Source of the DNA: Desulforamulus reducens MI-1
GTDB lineage: Bacteria > Bacillota > Desulfotomaculia > Desulfotomaculales > Desulfotomaculaceae
Length of the DNA: 64,000 nt
NCBI RefSeq assembly: GCF_000016165.1
Contig: NC_009253.1
Span: 1,150,332 to 1,214,331 of the forward strand
Reading direction: 5' to 3'
A model generated the notes under the pieces. That model was not told the origin of the DNA and did no database searches. It saw only the letters and a program-made list of their open reading frames with translations. Of the stretch, positions 1 through 8,215 are shown one piece after another; positions within the stretch are counted from its first letter, which is position 1; each line of letters starts with the position of its first letter. A program made the position numbers and the translations under genes.

Positions 1-456
1 GATGAAAAACTTCAATGTTTGCCCATAGGGAAAGGCGAAGTGATAAGAGAGGGAAACGATGTTCTGCTACTTGCCATCGGCAACATGGTACAGGAAGCAC
101 TCAAGGCTGCTGAGAGTTTAAGTGCCCAAGGCATTGAGGCTACTGTAATCAATGCCCGATATACAAAACCATTGGATGAAGAGCTTATCTTAAACTATGC
201 TGGCAGAATTAAGAACATCGTAACCATTGAGGAGCACGTACTGGCAGGGGGCTTTGGTAGTTCGATTCTTGAACTGTTTGAATCCTCTGGCCTGACCGAT
301 GTAAAGATGAAACGGCTGGGTTTGCCTGATGAATTTATTGAACATGGAACACAAAATCAATTAAGAGCTCAATACGGGTTAACTTCGGCAGGGATTGTCG
401 ATACTGTTTTAAATCATCATATCCATAAAAATAGAACCCGTAAAGAATTTTTGTAA
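1..456 (+). CDS. dxs: 1-deoxy-D-xylulose-5-phosphate synthase, C-terminal part
   Basis: Only the last ~151 codons are in the window; the open frame runs in from base 1. DXS is a thiamine-diphosphate enzyme that condenses pyruvate and glyceraldehyde-3-phosphate in the first step of the MEP isoprenoid pathway. The visible part is the C-terminal transketolase-like domain: a stretch reading LLLAIGNMVQEALKAAESL, the conserved VINARYTKPLDEELI segment, and the IVTIEEHVLAGGFGSSILE loop typical of DXS. The last residues (HKNRTRKEFL) are basic. It is followed at 26 bp by tlyA, the usual dxs-tlyA-nadK-argR-recN order of Firmicutes. The assignment is firm; only the N-terminus is missing. Confidence 0.95.
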   Translation, partial: DEKLQCLPIGKGEVIREGNDVLLLAIGNMVQEALKAAESLSAQGIEATVINARYTKPLDEELILNYAGRIKNIVTIEEHVLAGGFGSSILELFESSGLTDVKMKRLGLPDEFIEHGTQNQLRAQYGLTSAGIVDTVLNHHIHKNRTRKEFL

Positions 457-481
457 ATGAAAATGTTGGAGGAAATGTACT

Positions 482-1288
482 TTGGCTGTTACCAAAGAAC
501 GTTTAGATGTCTATCTCGTAAACAATGGTTTTTTTCCCAGTCGGGAAAAGGCCCGTGCCGCGGTGATGGCAGGGCTTGTTTTTGTTGATGGCGAACGGGT
601 GGATAAGCCCGGACACCAGGTGAAAGCAGAGGTTTCTATACAAGTACAGGGCAAGACACTGCCCTTTGTTAGCCGTGGTGGCCTTAAGCTGGAAAAGGCC
701 ATGAAAGAGTTTGATATTGATTTAAAAGATCGGGTGGTCATCGATATTGGGGCATCCACCGGTGGTTTTACTGATTGTGCCTTGCAAAATGGAGCTAGGT
801 TGGTCTACGCCGTTGATGTAGGCTATGGACAGTTAGCCTGGAAACTTAGATCTGATCCAAGGGTTATCAGTATGGAGCGGACCAATATTCGGTACTTGGA
901 GCCCGAAGCATTGACGGAACGCCCCAGCTTTGCCACCGTCGATGTTTCCTTTATTTCGCTGGCCCTAGTTTTGCCTAGGGTAGATCTTCTGACTGAATTG
1001 GTGGCGGAAGGGATTGCTTTAATTAAACCCCAATTTGAGGCCGGCAGAGAACGGGTTGGCAAAAAGGGTGTAGTGCGTGATCCTGAAGTGCATATAGAGG
1101 TGATCGAGAAGGTCCTGGGAGTTGTGCACAATCTGGGATGGCAGGCGGTTGGACTTGCTTTTTCGCCTGTACGGGGTCCAGAAGGTAATATTGAATATTT
1201 ACTGTACTTTACAAAGGGTCAGCAGGAAAGAGGAACTGCGCCCAATATTCGGGAGACTGTCTACAGTGCCCACACTACCCTTGAGTAA
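482..1288 (+). CDS. tlyA: TlyA family rRNA (cytidine-2'-O)-methyltransferase
   Basis: 268 aa, the normal TlyA length, with a TTG start behind GGAGGAAATGTAC. The N-terminal S4 RNA-binding domain (about residues 4-65, ERLDVYLV...ARAAVMAGLVFVDG) is followed by an FtsJ/RrmJ-type SAM methyltransferase fold. VIDIGASTGGFTDCALQNGA is the SAM-binding glycine loop, and VDVSFISL and IKPQFEAGRE are later catalytic motifs. Family members 2'-O-methylate 16S/23S rRNA; some homologues are called hemolysin A. The gene sits inside the conserved dxs-nadK-argR-recN run and is probably cotranscribed with it. The family assignment is secure; the exact modified nucleotides are inferred from homologues. Confidence 0.93.
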   Translation: MAVTKERLDVYLVNNGFFPSREKARAAVMAGLVFVDGERVDKPGHQVKAEVSIQVQGKTLPFVSRGGLKLEKAMKEFDIDLKDRVVIDIGASTGGFTDCALQNGARLVYAVDVGYGQLAWKLRSDPRVISMERTNIRYLEPEALTERPSFATVDVSFISLALVLPRVDLLTELVAEGIALIKPQFEAGRERVGKKGVVRDPEVHIEVIEKVLGVVHNLGWQAVGLAFSPVRGPEGNIEYLLYFTKGQQERGTAPNIRETVYSAHTTLE

Positions 1289-1314
1289 CAATAGGTCTGT
1301 AGGGGGGGGTTTCT

Positions 1315-1842
1315 TTGCTTCCTGGTGACCTTCTTATTATCGGCATTATCCTAGGCGTTCTAATTAGCTATTATCTATTTAAAAAGGGACAATCCTATCT
1401 TGCAAAAAAACGAGTATTGAAGGCAGGCAGAGCAGAGATTGCTGCCAGAAGATTTTTGGAATCCGAGGGGTATACTGTACTGGCAGTGCAGGAAAGGGTG
1501 CCCATTATCACAAAAGTGAATGGCAAACCCCATAAGAGCCATATCAAAGCGGATTTAATTGTACAAAAGGGAAAAGAAATTTTTGTGGTGGATGTAAAAA
1601 CCGGTGAAGTTGCACAGAAACCGGCTTCGCCGGATAATCGAAGACAATTATTGGAGTACTTTTTAGTCTACCGTCCTAACGGGGTTTTAGTTTTGGATAT
1701 GGATAACAAGAAATTATACAGGTTGGAGTTTGAAATTGATTTTCCATCCCCGAAAGGAATGAACATTATTCCCTACATTTTATCCTTTTGTGCCGGTGCA
1801 TTGTTAACCTATCTTCTATTTAAAGGGGGATCTATCCGTTGA
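1315..1842 (+). CDS. Membrane-anchored protein with PD-(D/E)XK nuclease-like domain
   Basis: 175 aa, TTG start behind a run of eight G. Residues 5-22 form a transmembrane helix and a second hydrophobic segment lies near the C-terminus (about 149-170, IPYILSFCAGALLTYLLF). Between them is a soluble domain with an AEIAARRFLESEGYTVL helix, then KADLIVQ and FVVDVKTG. The spaced D...D-x-K pattern resembles the catalytic core of PD-(D/E)XK nucleases (Holliday-junction-resolvase/restriction fold). The stop overlaps the nadK start by 4 bp (TTGA), implying translational coupling. No biochemical function can be named; the nuclease-like fold is inferred from motif spacing only. Confidence 0.75.
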   Translation: MLPGDLLIIGIILGVLISYYLFKKGQSYLAKKRVLKAGRAEIAARRFLESEGYTVLAVQERVPIITKVNGKPHKSHIKADLIVQKGKEIFVVDVKTGEVAQKPASPDNRRQLLEYFLVYRPNGVLVLDMDNKKLYRLEFEIDFPSPKGMNIIPYILSFCAGALLTYLLFKGGSIR

Positions 1843-2705
1843 ACACAATCGGACTGGTGGTTAACAGCAGTAAAGGCGACGTAGCAAAACCAGTTAGGGA
1901 AGTGATATCTTGGCTGGCTGAGCAGCGTATAAAAGTTTTGTATAATGAAGAGAGTGCAGTATTATTGGGATGTCCAGAAGAGGGAATATCAACCCGAGAG
2001 CTGGGTGCCCAATGCGATTGCATTATGGTTTGGGGCGGGGATGGAACGCTGCTGAATTGTGCCAGGCAAACTGCCTCCAGTGGAACTCCGATTTTTGGCG
2101 TTAATTTAGGACGCCTGGGATTTTTAACGGAAATTGATATCCCCGATTTAAGGGAAAGGCTGCAAGCCTTAATTGCTGGACATTTTTATATAGAAGAAAG
2201 AATGATGTTAGAGGCTACCGTCATACGGGGTGGTCAAGTTGTAGACCAAGCGGTTTGTTTAAATGATGCAGTTGTTTCCAAGGGTGCTTCTTTTCGCATG
2301 GTTCAACTGCGCATTTTGGTCAACAATGAGTTCGTCGGGAGTTTTGCTGCGGACGGTGTCATAGTTGCCAGCCCCACAGGTTCAACAGCCTATTCACTGG
2401 CCGCTGGAGGACCCATCATATCACCGGATATGGAGGCCATGCTGATTACACCCATATGTCCTCACTCTTTATCAAACCGCCCCATTGTCATATCACCACA
2501 AAGTAAAGTGGAAGTTCAAGTATTACCCTACGTGGATAAGGTGGGGTTAAATTTAGACGGCCAGTATGGTTTACCCCTAAGGGAAGGTGACAGAATACTT
2601 ATCAATAGGGCAACTGTAAAGGCTCGTTTTCTAAAAATCCAAAAAACAGGGTTCTATGATGTCCTGAGGGAAAAATTAAAGGAGTGGCAGAACGGCCTTG
2701 ATTAA
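1839..2705 (+). CDS. nadK: NAD kinase
   Basis: 288 aa, TTG start overlapping the preceding stop. It phosphorylates NAD to NADP in the cytoplasm. The GGDGTLL signature (in VWGGDGTLLNCAR), the GVNLGRLGFLTEI segment, and the ASPTGSTAYSLAAGGPI loop are all present and diagnostic for NAD/ATP-NAD kinases. Length is normal for the family. It sits between the membrane nuclease-like gene and mnmM, and its 3' end overlaps the next ORF by 8 bp. This dxs-tlyA-nadK-argR-recN order is widely conserved in Firmicutes. Nothing unusual is seen in the sequence. Confidence 0.95.
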   Translation: MNTIGLVVNSSKGDVAKPVREVISWLAEQRIKVLYNEESAVLLGCPEEGISTRELGAQCDCIMVWGGDGTLLNCARQTASSGTPIFGVNLGRLGFLTEIDIPDLRERLQALIAGHFYIEERMMLEATVIRGGQVVDQAVCLNDAVVSKGASFRMVQLRILVNNEFVGSFAADGVIVASPTGSTAYSLAAGGPIISPDMEAMLITPICPHSLSNRPIVISPQSKVEVQVLPYVDKVGLNLDGQYGLPLREGDRILINRATVKARFLKIQKTGFYDVLREKLKEWQNGLD

Positions 2706-3270
2706 TTGGTTTATGGCTGCTAAACTTGGTCATGATTTTTTGGCAGAAATTTTGCGTAACGGAGACTTAGCTGTGGACGGAACAATGGGCAACGGTCACG
2801 ATACTCTATTGCTAGCCCAACTGGTGGGGTCCCAGGGTAAAGTCTATGCCTTTGATATTCAAGAACAGGCCATTGATAATACTCGGCAAAGATTAGTTTC
2901 ACAAAATCTGTTTGACCAACGGGTAAAGCTAATACACGATGGGCACCAGAATATAAAACATTACATCGAACATCCCATTCGTGCAGCAATTTATAATTTG
3001 GGTTATTTGCCCGGAGGGGATCATGGGGTTATTACAAAGACTGAAACAACATTGATAGCCCTTGAACATACCTTGAATTTGCTTAGTTCTGGCGGCAGAA
3101 TGGTCATTGTTGTTTACCCAGGTCACCCGGGAGGCCAACAGGAAAAGGAAGCTGTAGAGCAAATGGTTTCACAACTGGATTCGCTTCATTATAAAGTTCT
3201 AAAAATGACCCTGGTTAACCGTCCTCCCTCAGCACCGGGGGTCGTTTTAATCGAGAAGGTGAGGGAATAA
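2698..3270 (+). CDS. mnmM: Class I SAM-dependent methyltransferase, MnmM/YtqB-type
   Basis: 190 aa, TTG start 10 nt after AAGGAGTGG. A Rossmann-fold methyltransferase with the SAM motif [16 protein letters not shown] (residues ~26-41) and the [11 protein letters not shown] motif (~98-108) of the rRNA_methylase/YtqB family. B. subtilis YtqB (MnmM) methylates nm5s2U to mnm5s2U at the wobble base of certain tRNAs, and that role is inferred here by family. It overlaps nadK by 8 bp and is 1 bp from argR, so it is certainly in the same operon. An alternative start is the internal ATG six codons downstream. Confidence 0.8.
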   Translation: MINWFMAAKLGHDFLAEILRNGDLAVDGTMGNGHDTLLLAQLVGSQGKVYAFDIQEQAIDNTRQRLVSQNLFDQRVKLIHDGHQNIKHYIEHPIRAAIYNLGYLPGGDHGVITKTETTLIALEHTLNLLSSGGRMVIVVYPGHPGGQQEKEAVEQMVSQLDSLHYKVLKMTLVNRPPSAPGVVLIEKVRE

Positions 3271-3271
3271 A

Positions 3272-3730
3272 GTGAAAACACAACGGCAAGCTAAAATACT
3301 TGAATTAGTGCGAGAAAGAACCATTGAAACCCAGGAGGAACTGGCTGCGGCTTTAAGGGCAGAGGGCTTTGAAGTAACTCAAGCAACGGTATCCAGAGAT
3401 ATTAAAGAACTAAGTCTGATAAAAATTCCGGGGGAAAATAACACTTCCTATTATGCTTCCCCTGGTGAACCCATGATCCGAAGAGGTGGAGAAGATCGAT
3501 TAAGACGGTTGGTTCGCTTATCACTAAGCGATATTAATTCTAGTGAAAACCTCATTATTATAAAAACACCGCCTGGGGAAGCTCAGGGAATGGCATCTGC
3601 CATTGATCATGTGCACTGGCCACAAATTATTGGCACAGTGGCAGGGGATGATACCATACTAGTTATTGTAAAACCAAAAGAAGCAACACCGGAGGTTGTA
3701 CAGAGGTTCCTTGAATTAGCAAGGGGGTAA
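3272..3730 (+). CDS. argR: Arginine repressor ArgR/AhrC
   Basis: 152 aa, GTG start. The N-terminal winged helix (residues ~1-70) contains [20 protein letters not shown] and [13 protein letters not shown], the ArgR DNA-recognition region. The C-terminal oligomerisation/arginine-binding domain contains [14 protein letters not shown]. The protein represses arginine biosynthesis and activates catabolism when hexamerised with arginine; in B. subtilis the homologue is AhrC. It lies between mnmM and recN, as in most Firmicutes, 1 bp after mnmM and 6 bp before recN. Length is typical. Confidence 0.95.
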
Positions 3731-3736
3731 TGAGCT

Positions 3737-5434
3737 GTGCTGCAATCATTGTACATCAAAAATTTTGCTTTAATTGACGATGTTGAGGTTGATTTTTCTG
3801 ATGGCTTAAACGTCGTTACCGGGGAAACTGGTGCCGGTAAGTCGATGCTGATTGATGCCCTGCAGGTTGCCTTAGGAGGACGGGCTTCAGTAGAATTTAT
3901 CCGTTCCGGTAGAGATAAGGCAACGGTCCAAGCTACCTTTGATATTTCTCACTTATCCTGGCTGAAAAAAAAATTAGAGGAGTCGGGAATTGATTATGAC
4001 GAAGATCATCTCCTGATTCTCTCCCGGGAATTAAATCGCAGTGGAAAAAATACCTGCCGTATCAATGGTCGGCCGATTAATCTAGGAATCTATAGAGAAA
4101 TGGGTAGTGGCTTAATTGATATGTTGGGTCAGTACGAGCAACAATCACTTTTGAACCAGGAAAAGCATCGGTGGCTTTTGGACAGATTGGGGGGCCAGGA
4201 GGTACTCAATCAGGTTGTTAAAGTAAAAGGAATTTATACCCAGTGGAAACATACAACTGCACAACTGAACGAAATTGAAACCAATGCCAGGGAAAATGCT
4301 CGAAGGTTTGAAATGTTGACTTTTCAGGCGAAAGAAATAGCCCGGGCAGATCTGGCAGAGGATGAGGAAGAGGAGCTTCTCAGTGAACGGCGTTTGTTGG
4401 TTAACGCTGAGAAGATCACCCGTTTAGCAGGGGAGGTCTATGATTATCTTTATGGGGGAGAAACTAATGTAACTCCTGCTGTGGACACTGTTGGTAAAGC
4501 CACTGGTGCACTTGAGGAACTGGCTGAAATAGATAACAACCTGGTTAGTCTGATAGAGGCTTTAAAGACGGCACTTTATCAGTTGGAGGATGTGGCAAGG
4601 GAAATATCCTCCTACCGTGATCAAGTGGAATACAATCCCGAGCGTTTGGATCAAATTGAGAACAGACTCAATCTAATTAAACAATTAAAATATAAATACG
4701 GTTCTAGCATTAAGGAAATACTAGATTACAAAGAAGCTACTCTTTTAGAAATTGATAAATTATCCAATAGTTCCCAACAGGCAGATGATTTGAAAGAAAG
4801 TATTAAAGGCTTGGAAAAACAATGGATTCAACAGGCAAAGGATCTCACAGAGCTACGGCAAAGGGCTGCGAAGCAGTTGGAAGAAGACGTCGCCAGGGAA
4901 TTGAAATATCTGGAGATAGGTGCCATGGATTTCAAGGTAGGCATGAACCCCAAAACGGGTGTTTCTTCACAAGGGCTGGAGGAGATAGAGTTTCTTATTG
5001 CCCCGAATCCCGGTGAACCACTGAGACCCTTACAAAGGATTGCTTCAGGAGGCGAGCTCTCACGAATTATGTTAGCATTAAAAGTCCTTTTATCCGGGGT
5101 TGATGAAGTACCTACTTTAATTTTTGATGAAATAGATACAGGTGTGGGCGGCAAAGCTTTGCAGGCTATTGGCGAGAAATTAGCCCTGATTGGGCAAACC
5201 AGGCAGGTTATCTGTGTTACCCATGGAGCCCAGGTAGCATGTTTTGCAGATACTCATTATTTAATTAGTAAATCAGTTGTTGATGGACATACCAAGACAA
5301 CTGTAGAGAAATTAAATCAATCGGGAAGAGTAGAAGAATTAGCAAGAATGTTGGCTGGTCGTGAAATAACAGATATTGTGAAGGATCATGCATTACAGAT
5401 GCTAAAGATGTCAACAAACTGTACTAAAAATTGA
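3737..5434 (+). CDS. recN: DNA repair protein RecN
   Basis: 565 aa, GTG start, 6 bp after argR. An SMC-like ATPase that acts early in double-strand-break repair. It shows the N-terminal Walker A GETGAGKS (about residue 31-38), a long central coiled coil rich in Glu/Lys/Gln (about 150-390), the ABC signature IASGGELSRIMLALK and Walker B PTLIFDEIDTGVGG near the C-terminus. Length matches the family (about 550-570). A rho-independent terminator follows at 5454. The gene order recN-spoIVB-spo0A is shared with Bacillus and other spore formers. Confidence 0.95.
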   Translation: MLQSLYIKNFALIDDVEVDFSDGLNVVTGETGAGKSMLIDALQVALGGRASVEFIRSGRDKATVQATFDISHLSWLKKKLEESGIDYDEDHLLILSRELNRSGKNTCRINGRPINLGIYREMGSGLIDMLGQYEQQSLLNQEKHRWLLDRLGGQEVLNQVVKVKGIYTQWKHTTAQLNEIETNARENARRFEMLTFQAKEIARADLAEDEEEELLSERRLLVNAEKITRLAGEVYDYLYGGETNVTPAVDTVGKATGALEELAEIDNNLVSLIEALKTALYQLEDVAREISSYRDQVEYNPERLDQIENRLNLIKQLKYKYGSSIKEILDYKEATLLEIDKLSNSSQQADDLKESIKGLEKQWIQQAKDLTELRQRAAKQLEEDVARELKYLEIGAMDFKVGMNPKTGVSSQGLEEIEFLIAPNPGEPLRPLQRIASGGELSRIMLALKVLLSGVDEVPTLIFDEIDTGVGGKALQAIGEKLALIGQTRQVICVTHGAQVACFADTHYLISKSVVDGHTKTTVEKLNQSGRVEELARMLAGREITDIVKDHALQMLKMSTNCTKN

Positions 5435-5453
5435 AAACTGATTTTAGAATTTT

Positions 5454-5478
5454 ACGGCTGCAATTGCAGTCGTTTTTC
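5454..5478 (+). terminator. Rho-independent terminator after recN
   Basis: Stem ACGGCTGC / GCAGTCGT with an AATT loop (one G-U pair), followed by TTTTTCATTTT. It lies 20 bp after the recN stop and separates the dxs-recN operon from spoIVB. Confidence 0.8.
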
Positions 5479-5736
5479 ATTTTTAAAATGAATCGGTAAA
5501 GAAAACAAAACTTACATAACTATTCTCAACAGGCTAAATCATTGAATTCGGCAATTTCCGGCAAAAATGACATGAGTAAAAGGATTTTTATAAGGTTATC
5601 TTAAGATTACAAAAGATTTATTTAATTTTTACCTTATATCTTTAATTTCCACTGATTCTAAACATTTGGGAGGTGATTAAGTAAAAGGATAGTGCCAGCT
5701 AAGTTTTCTTTAACAAAATTGAAGGAGGGGCTGTAC

Positions 5737-7074
5737 TTGGACTTCCGGAAAAAGAAAGTGCTAGTATTACTACTGGCAGTTATATTCTTGGGCCTTGGTT
5801 TACAGCTACCGTTCCAAACTTTAAGAAATATGCCATTGCATCAACATGTATCTGTGGGGGATAGTATAGACTATGATATTAATTTACCCGAATTCTTAAC
5901 AAATCAATTTGAATTTAATATAGATGGTGTAAAACCTTCTTGTTTTCATTTAGGCCAAACTACTCCGGTGGCAGCAAAGCTAGGGGATCTAAAGGTTGAA
6001 GTGAGATTATTTGGTATTATTCCAGTAAGACAAATGATGGTCAGTGTAGTACCTGAGATCCGGGTAATACCTGGAGGACAGGCCATTGGAGTAATGGTGG
6101 ATTCAGAAGGCGTGATGGTTGTGGGAAGGTCAGCTATTATTGATGAGAAGGGCGAGCGTCATAATCCAGCAGCAGAAGCAGGGGTTGAACTGGGAGATAC
6201 ACTGATTAAGATTAACGGCCAAAAAGTAGAGACAGAGAGCCAGGTAAGGGCATTAATTGATAAAATGGGTCAATTAAAAAAACCATTGTCCATGGAATTT
6301 AAGCGAAAAAATACAAAAGAACATTACCATACAAAGATTTCTCCTATTTACTGTAATGAAACGCAGCGTTATCGGGTAGGTTTATTTGTTAGGGATAGCA
6401 CTGCTGGGGTAGGAACCATGACCTTTTATCATCCAGAATCCAGATCCTATGGTGCATTAGGCCATATTATAACAGATATTGATACCTGTCAGCCTATCAA
6501 CTTGAATAGCGGTAAAGTTGTGGGAGCCCGGATAGAAGGCATTCGAATGGGCAAAAAAGGCCAACCCGGAGAAAAATTGGGGGTATTTAGGGCAGAAGAA
6601 CAAATATCCGGTAACATTACAAAAAATACAAATTGTGGTATCTTCGGTAAGTTGGATAAAGATCCTAAGAATCTTTACAGCAAAACGGCTATACCCGTTG
6701 CGATGGCTTCAGATATTAAAGAAGGTCCTGCTGAAATCTATACTGTACTTAAGGATAATAAAATAGAGAAGTTTAGCATTGAGATACAAGAAATTATCCC
6801 CAATGGTAAAGATGAAGGCAAAGGGATGATCATTAAAATCAATGACTCCAAACTACTTGCAAAGACCGGAGGGATTATACAAGGAATGTCAGGGAGTCCT
6901 ATTATTCAAGACGGTAAGTTGGTTGGAGCGGTGACTCATGTCTTTGTTAATGACCCCTCAAGAGGGTACGGTGTCCTTGCAGAATGGATGTTGTACACTG
7001 CCAATGTGCTACCAAAACATGTAAGCAAAAGAAAAAACGAACAATTTGATGTTAGAACAAATGTGGCTTGCTAA
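5737..7074 (+). CDS. spoIVB: SpoIVB peptidase (stage IV sporulation protein B)
   Basis: A serine peptidase of family S55, secreted from the forespore to trigger pro-sigma-K processing through SpoIVFA. After an N-terminal membrane anchor (KKKVLVLLLAVIFLGLGL) come a beta-rich region, a PDZ domain (PAAEAGVELGDTLIKING) and the S55 domain with YGALGHIITDID (catalytic His) and QGMSGSPIIQDGKLVGAVTH (catalytic Ser in GMSGSP). I chose TTG 5737 (445 aa) because AAGGAGGGG at 5722-5730 is ideally spaced. The frame also allows GTG 5692 (460 aa), which has a poorer site. It lies directly upstream of spo0A, as in Bacillus. Confidence 0.93.
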   Translation: MDFRKKKVLVLLLAVIFLGLGLQLPFQTLRNMPLHQHVSVGDSIDYDINLPEFLTNQFEFNIDGVKPSCFHLGQTTPVAAKLGDLKVEVRLFGIIPVRQMMVSVVPEIRVIPGGQAIGVMVDSEGVMVVGRSAIIDEKGERHNPAAEAGVELGDTLIKINGQKVETESQVRALIDKMGQLKKPLSMEFKRKNTKEHYHTKISPIYCNETQRYRVGLFVRDSTAGVGTMTFYHPESRSYGALGHIITDIDTCQPINLNSGKVVGARIEGIRMGKKGQPGEKLGVFRAEEQISGNITKNTNCGIFGKLDKDPKNLYSKTAIPVAMASDIKEGPAEIYTVLKDNKIEKFSIEIQEIIPNGKDEGKGMIIKINDSKLLAKTGGIIQGMSGSPIIQDGKLVGAVTHVFVNDPSRGYGVLAEWMLYTANVLPKHVSKRKNEQFDVRTNVAC

Positions 7075-7107
7075 TATCATCATAATAACAAAATTTAGTC
7101 AAATTTG

Positions 7108-7114
7108 TGTCGAA
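7108..7114 (+). promoter_or_regulatory. Putative Spo0A box 1 upstream of spo0A
   Basis: TGTCGAA matches the core of the Spo0A~P binding site (TGNCGAA). It lies about 45 bp upstream of the proposed sigma-H -35 element of spo0A, a position suited to autoregulation. The identity is seen in sequence; binding is inferred. Confidence 0.55.
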
Positions 7115-7157
7115 TTGAATAAATTTAAGCTTAAAAGTAAATTTTTACCTTTTTAAA

Positions 7158-7187
7158 GAAGGAGTTTATACCCCGCCTGTCGAAACA
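7158..7187 (+). promoter_or_regulatory. Putative sigma-H promoter of spo0A with overlapping Spo0A box
   Basis: The -35 GAAGGAGTT (7158-7166) fits the sigma-H consensus RnAGGAwww. After a 12-bp spacer, the -10 GTCGAAACA (7179-7187) fits RnnGAATww with one change. A second TGTCGAA Spo0A box (7178-7184) overlaps the -10. The same layout, with the same spacer and the same GAAA at -10, precedes spoIIAA (24597-24626). The sequence match is direct; sigma-H use is inferred from B. subtilis spo0A regulation. Confidence 0.6.
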
Positions 7188-7250
7188 AATAGAGCATCAG
7201 AAATAGATTCCAATATATGGAAAAATAAAGAGAAAAAATAGGAGGCGGGG
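7171..7250 (+). promoter_or_regulatory. Long-range inverted repeat enclosing the spo0A leader and its ribosome site
   Basis: CCCCGCCT at 7171-7178 is the exact complement of AGGCGGGG at 7243-7250, which overlaps the GGAGGCGGGG ribosome site of spo0A. The loop of about 64 nt is A-rich. If the transcript starts upstream of 7171, the pairing would bury the Shine-Dalgarno; from a start near 7194 it would be free. The pairing is seen; a regulatory effect is inference. Confidence 0.35.
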
Positions 7251-7259
7251 TCTTAAATT

Positions 7260-8030
7260 ATGATGAGAAAGGCAATAAAAGTGTTAATTGCAGATGATAA
7301 CAGAGATTTCTGTGAACTACTGAAGGAATTTATTAATCAACAGGATGATTTTGTGTTAGTGGGTATTGCTAATAATGGGTTGGAAGCCTTGGAAATAATT
7401 AATTCAGAAGCACCTGATGTTATGGTTTTAGATATTATTATGCCACACCTGGATGGCATTGGTGTGCTAGAAAAGATATCCACAGGGACAGTTGCTCATA
7501 AGCCAAAGGTAATTATGTTAACTGCCTTTGGGCAAGAAAGTGTTACATCCCGTGCTGTGGAATTAGGGGCAGATTATTATATTTTAAAACCCTTTGATTT
7601 TGCCGTACTGGCAACCAGAATCCGCCAGCTGGCTGATGGAGTGGCAGTGGCCCAATATATTTCACCCAGTAAACCTCGCAATCTGGATGTCGCCGTAACC
7701 AATATTATTCATGAAATGGGAGTTCCAGCCCATATTAAAGGATATCATTATTTAAGAGAAGCTATTTTATGTGTAATCAATGAAGTTAACCTCTTAGGTG
7801 CCGTTACTAAAGAACTTTATCCTATGATAGCACAAAAATATCAAACCACACCCAGTCGTGTGGAAAGGGCCATTCGACATGCCATTGAACTGGCCTGGGA
7901 TCGTGGAAATATTGAAATGATGACCAAATTCTTTGGCTACACCATTAACTTGGAGCGTGGTAAACCCACCAATAGTGAATTTATTGCTATGGTAGCTGAT
8001 AAATTAAGAATTGAGAGTAAGGTAAGTTAG
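7260..8030 (+). CDS. spo0A: Sporulation transcription factor Spo0A
   Basis: 256 aa, the master response regulator of sporulation entry. The receiver domain has acidic DD at 12-13, the phospho-acceptor Asp in MVLDIIMP (Asp58, or 57 if the second Met is used) and Lys in YILKPFD. The C-terminal Spo0A DNA-binding domain carries [18 protein letters not shown], the family's near-invariant recognition helix region. The start is ATG 7260 or 7263, with GGAGGCGGGG some 10-14 nt upstream. The gene is monocistronic, with its own sigma-H-type promoter and a terminator at 8072. No spo0F or spo0B lies nearby, consistent with direct phosphorylation by orphan kinases as in Clostridia. Confidence 0.97.
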   Translation: MMRKAIKVLIADDNRDFCELLKEFINQQDDFVLVGIANNGLEALEIINSEAPDVMVLDIIMPHLDGIGVLEKISTGTVAHKPKVIMLTAFGQESVTSRAVELGADYYILKPFDFAVLATRIRQLADGVAVAQYISPSKPRNLDVAVTNIIHEMGVPAHIKGYHYLREAILCVINEVNLLGAVTKELYPMIAQKYQTTPSRVERAIRHAIELAWDRGNIEMMTKFFGYTINLERGKPTNSEFIAMVADKLRIESKVS

Positions 8031-8071
8031 GGTTCCTGCATATATATTTATAATTCCTAAAATATTTATTT

Positions 8072-8114
8072 TTCCCCTTATATTTGGAGTTTAATTCTAA
8101 TAAGGGGAATTTTT
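8072..8114 (+). terminator. Terminator after spo0A
   Basis: Stem TTCCCCTTAT (8072-8081) / ATAAGGGGAA (8100-8109) followed by TTTTTG, 40 bp after the spo0A stop. Confidence 0.75.
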
Positions 8115-8215
8115 GATTTAGATAGATTTCTTTTTTAAAGGCGATGGGGTAGAATAATAGCAGATTTAAGTAATTGTCAACTAATTGTGTTAAAGAAAAT
8201 ACAAGGAGCGATGTT

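Noticed and set aside
511-1131. Antisense ORFs within tlyA
   Set aside because: They are shadows of a clearly conserved gene, without ribosome sites or recognisable products.
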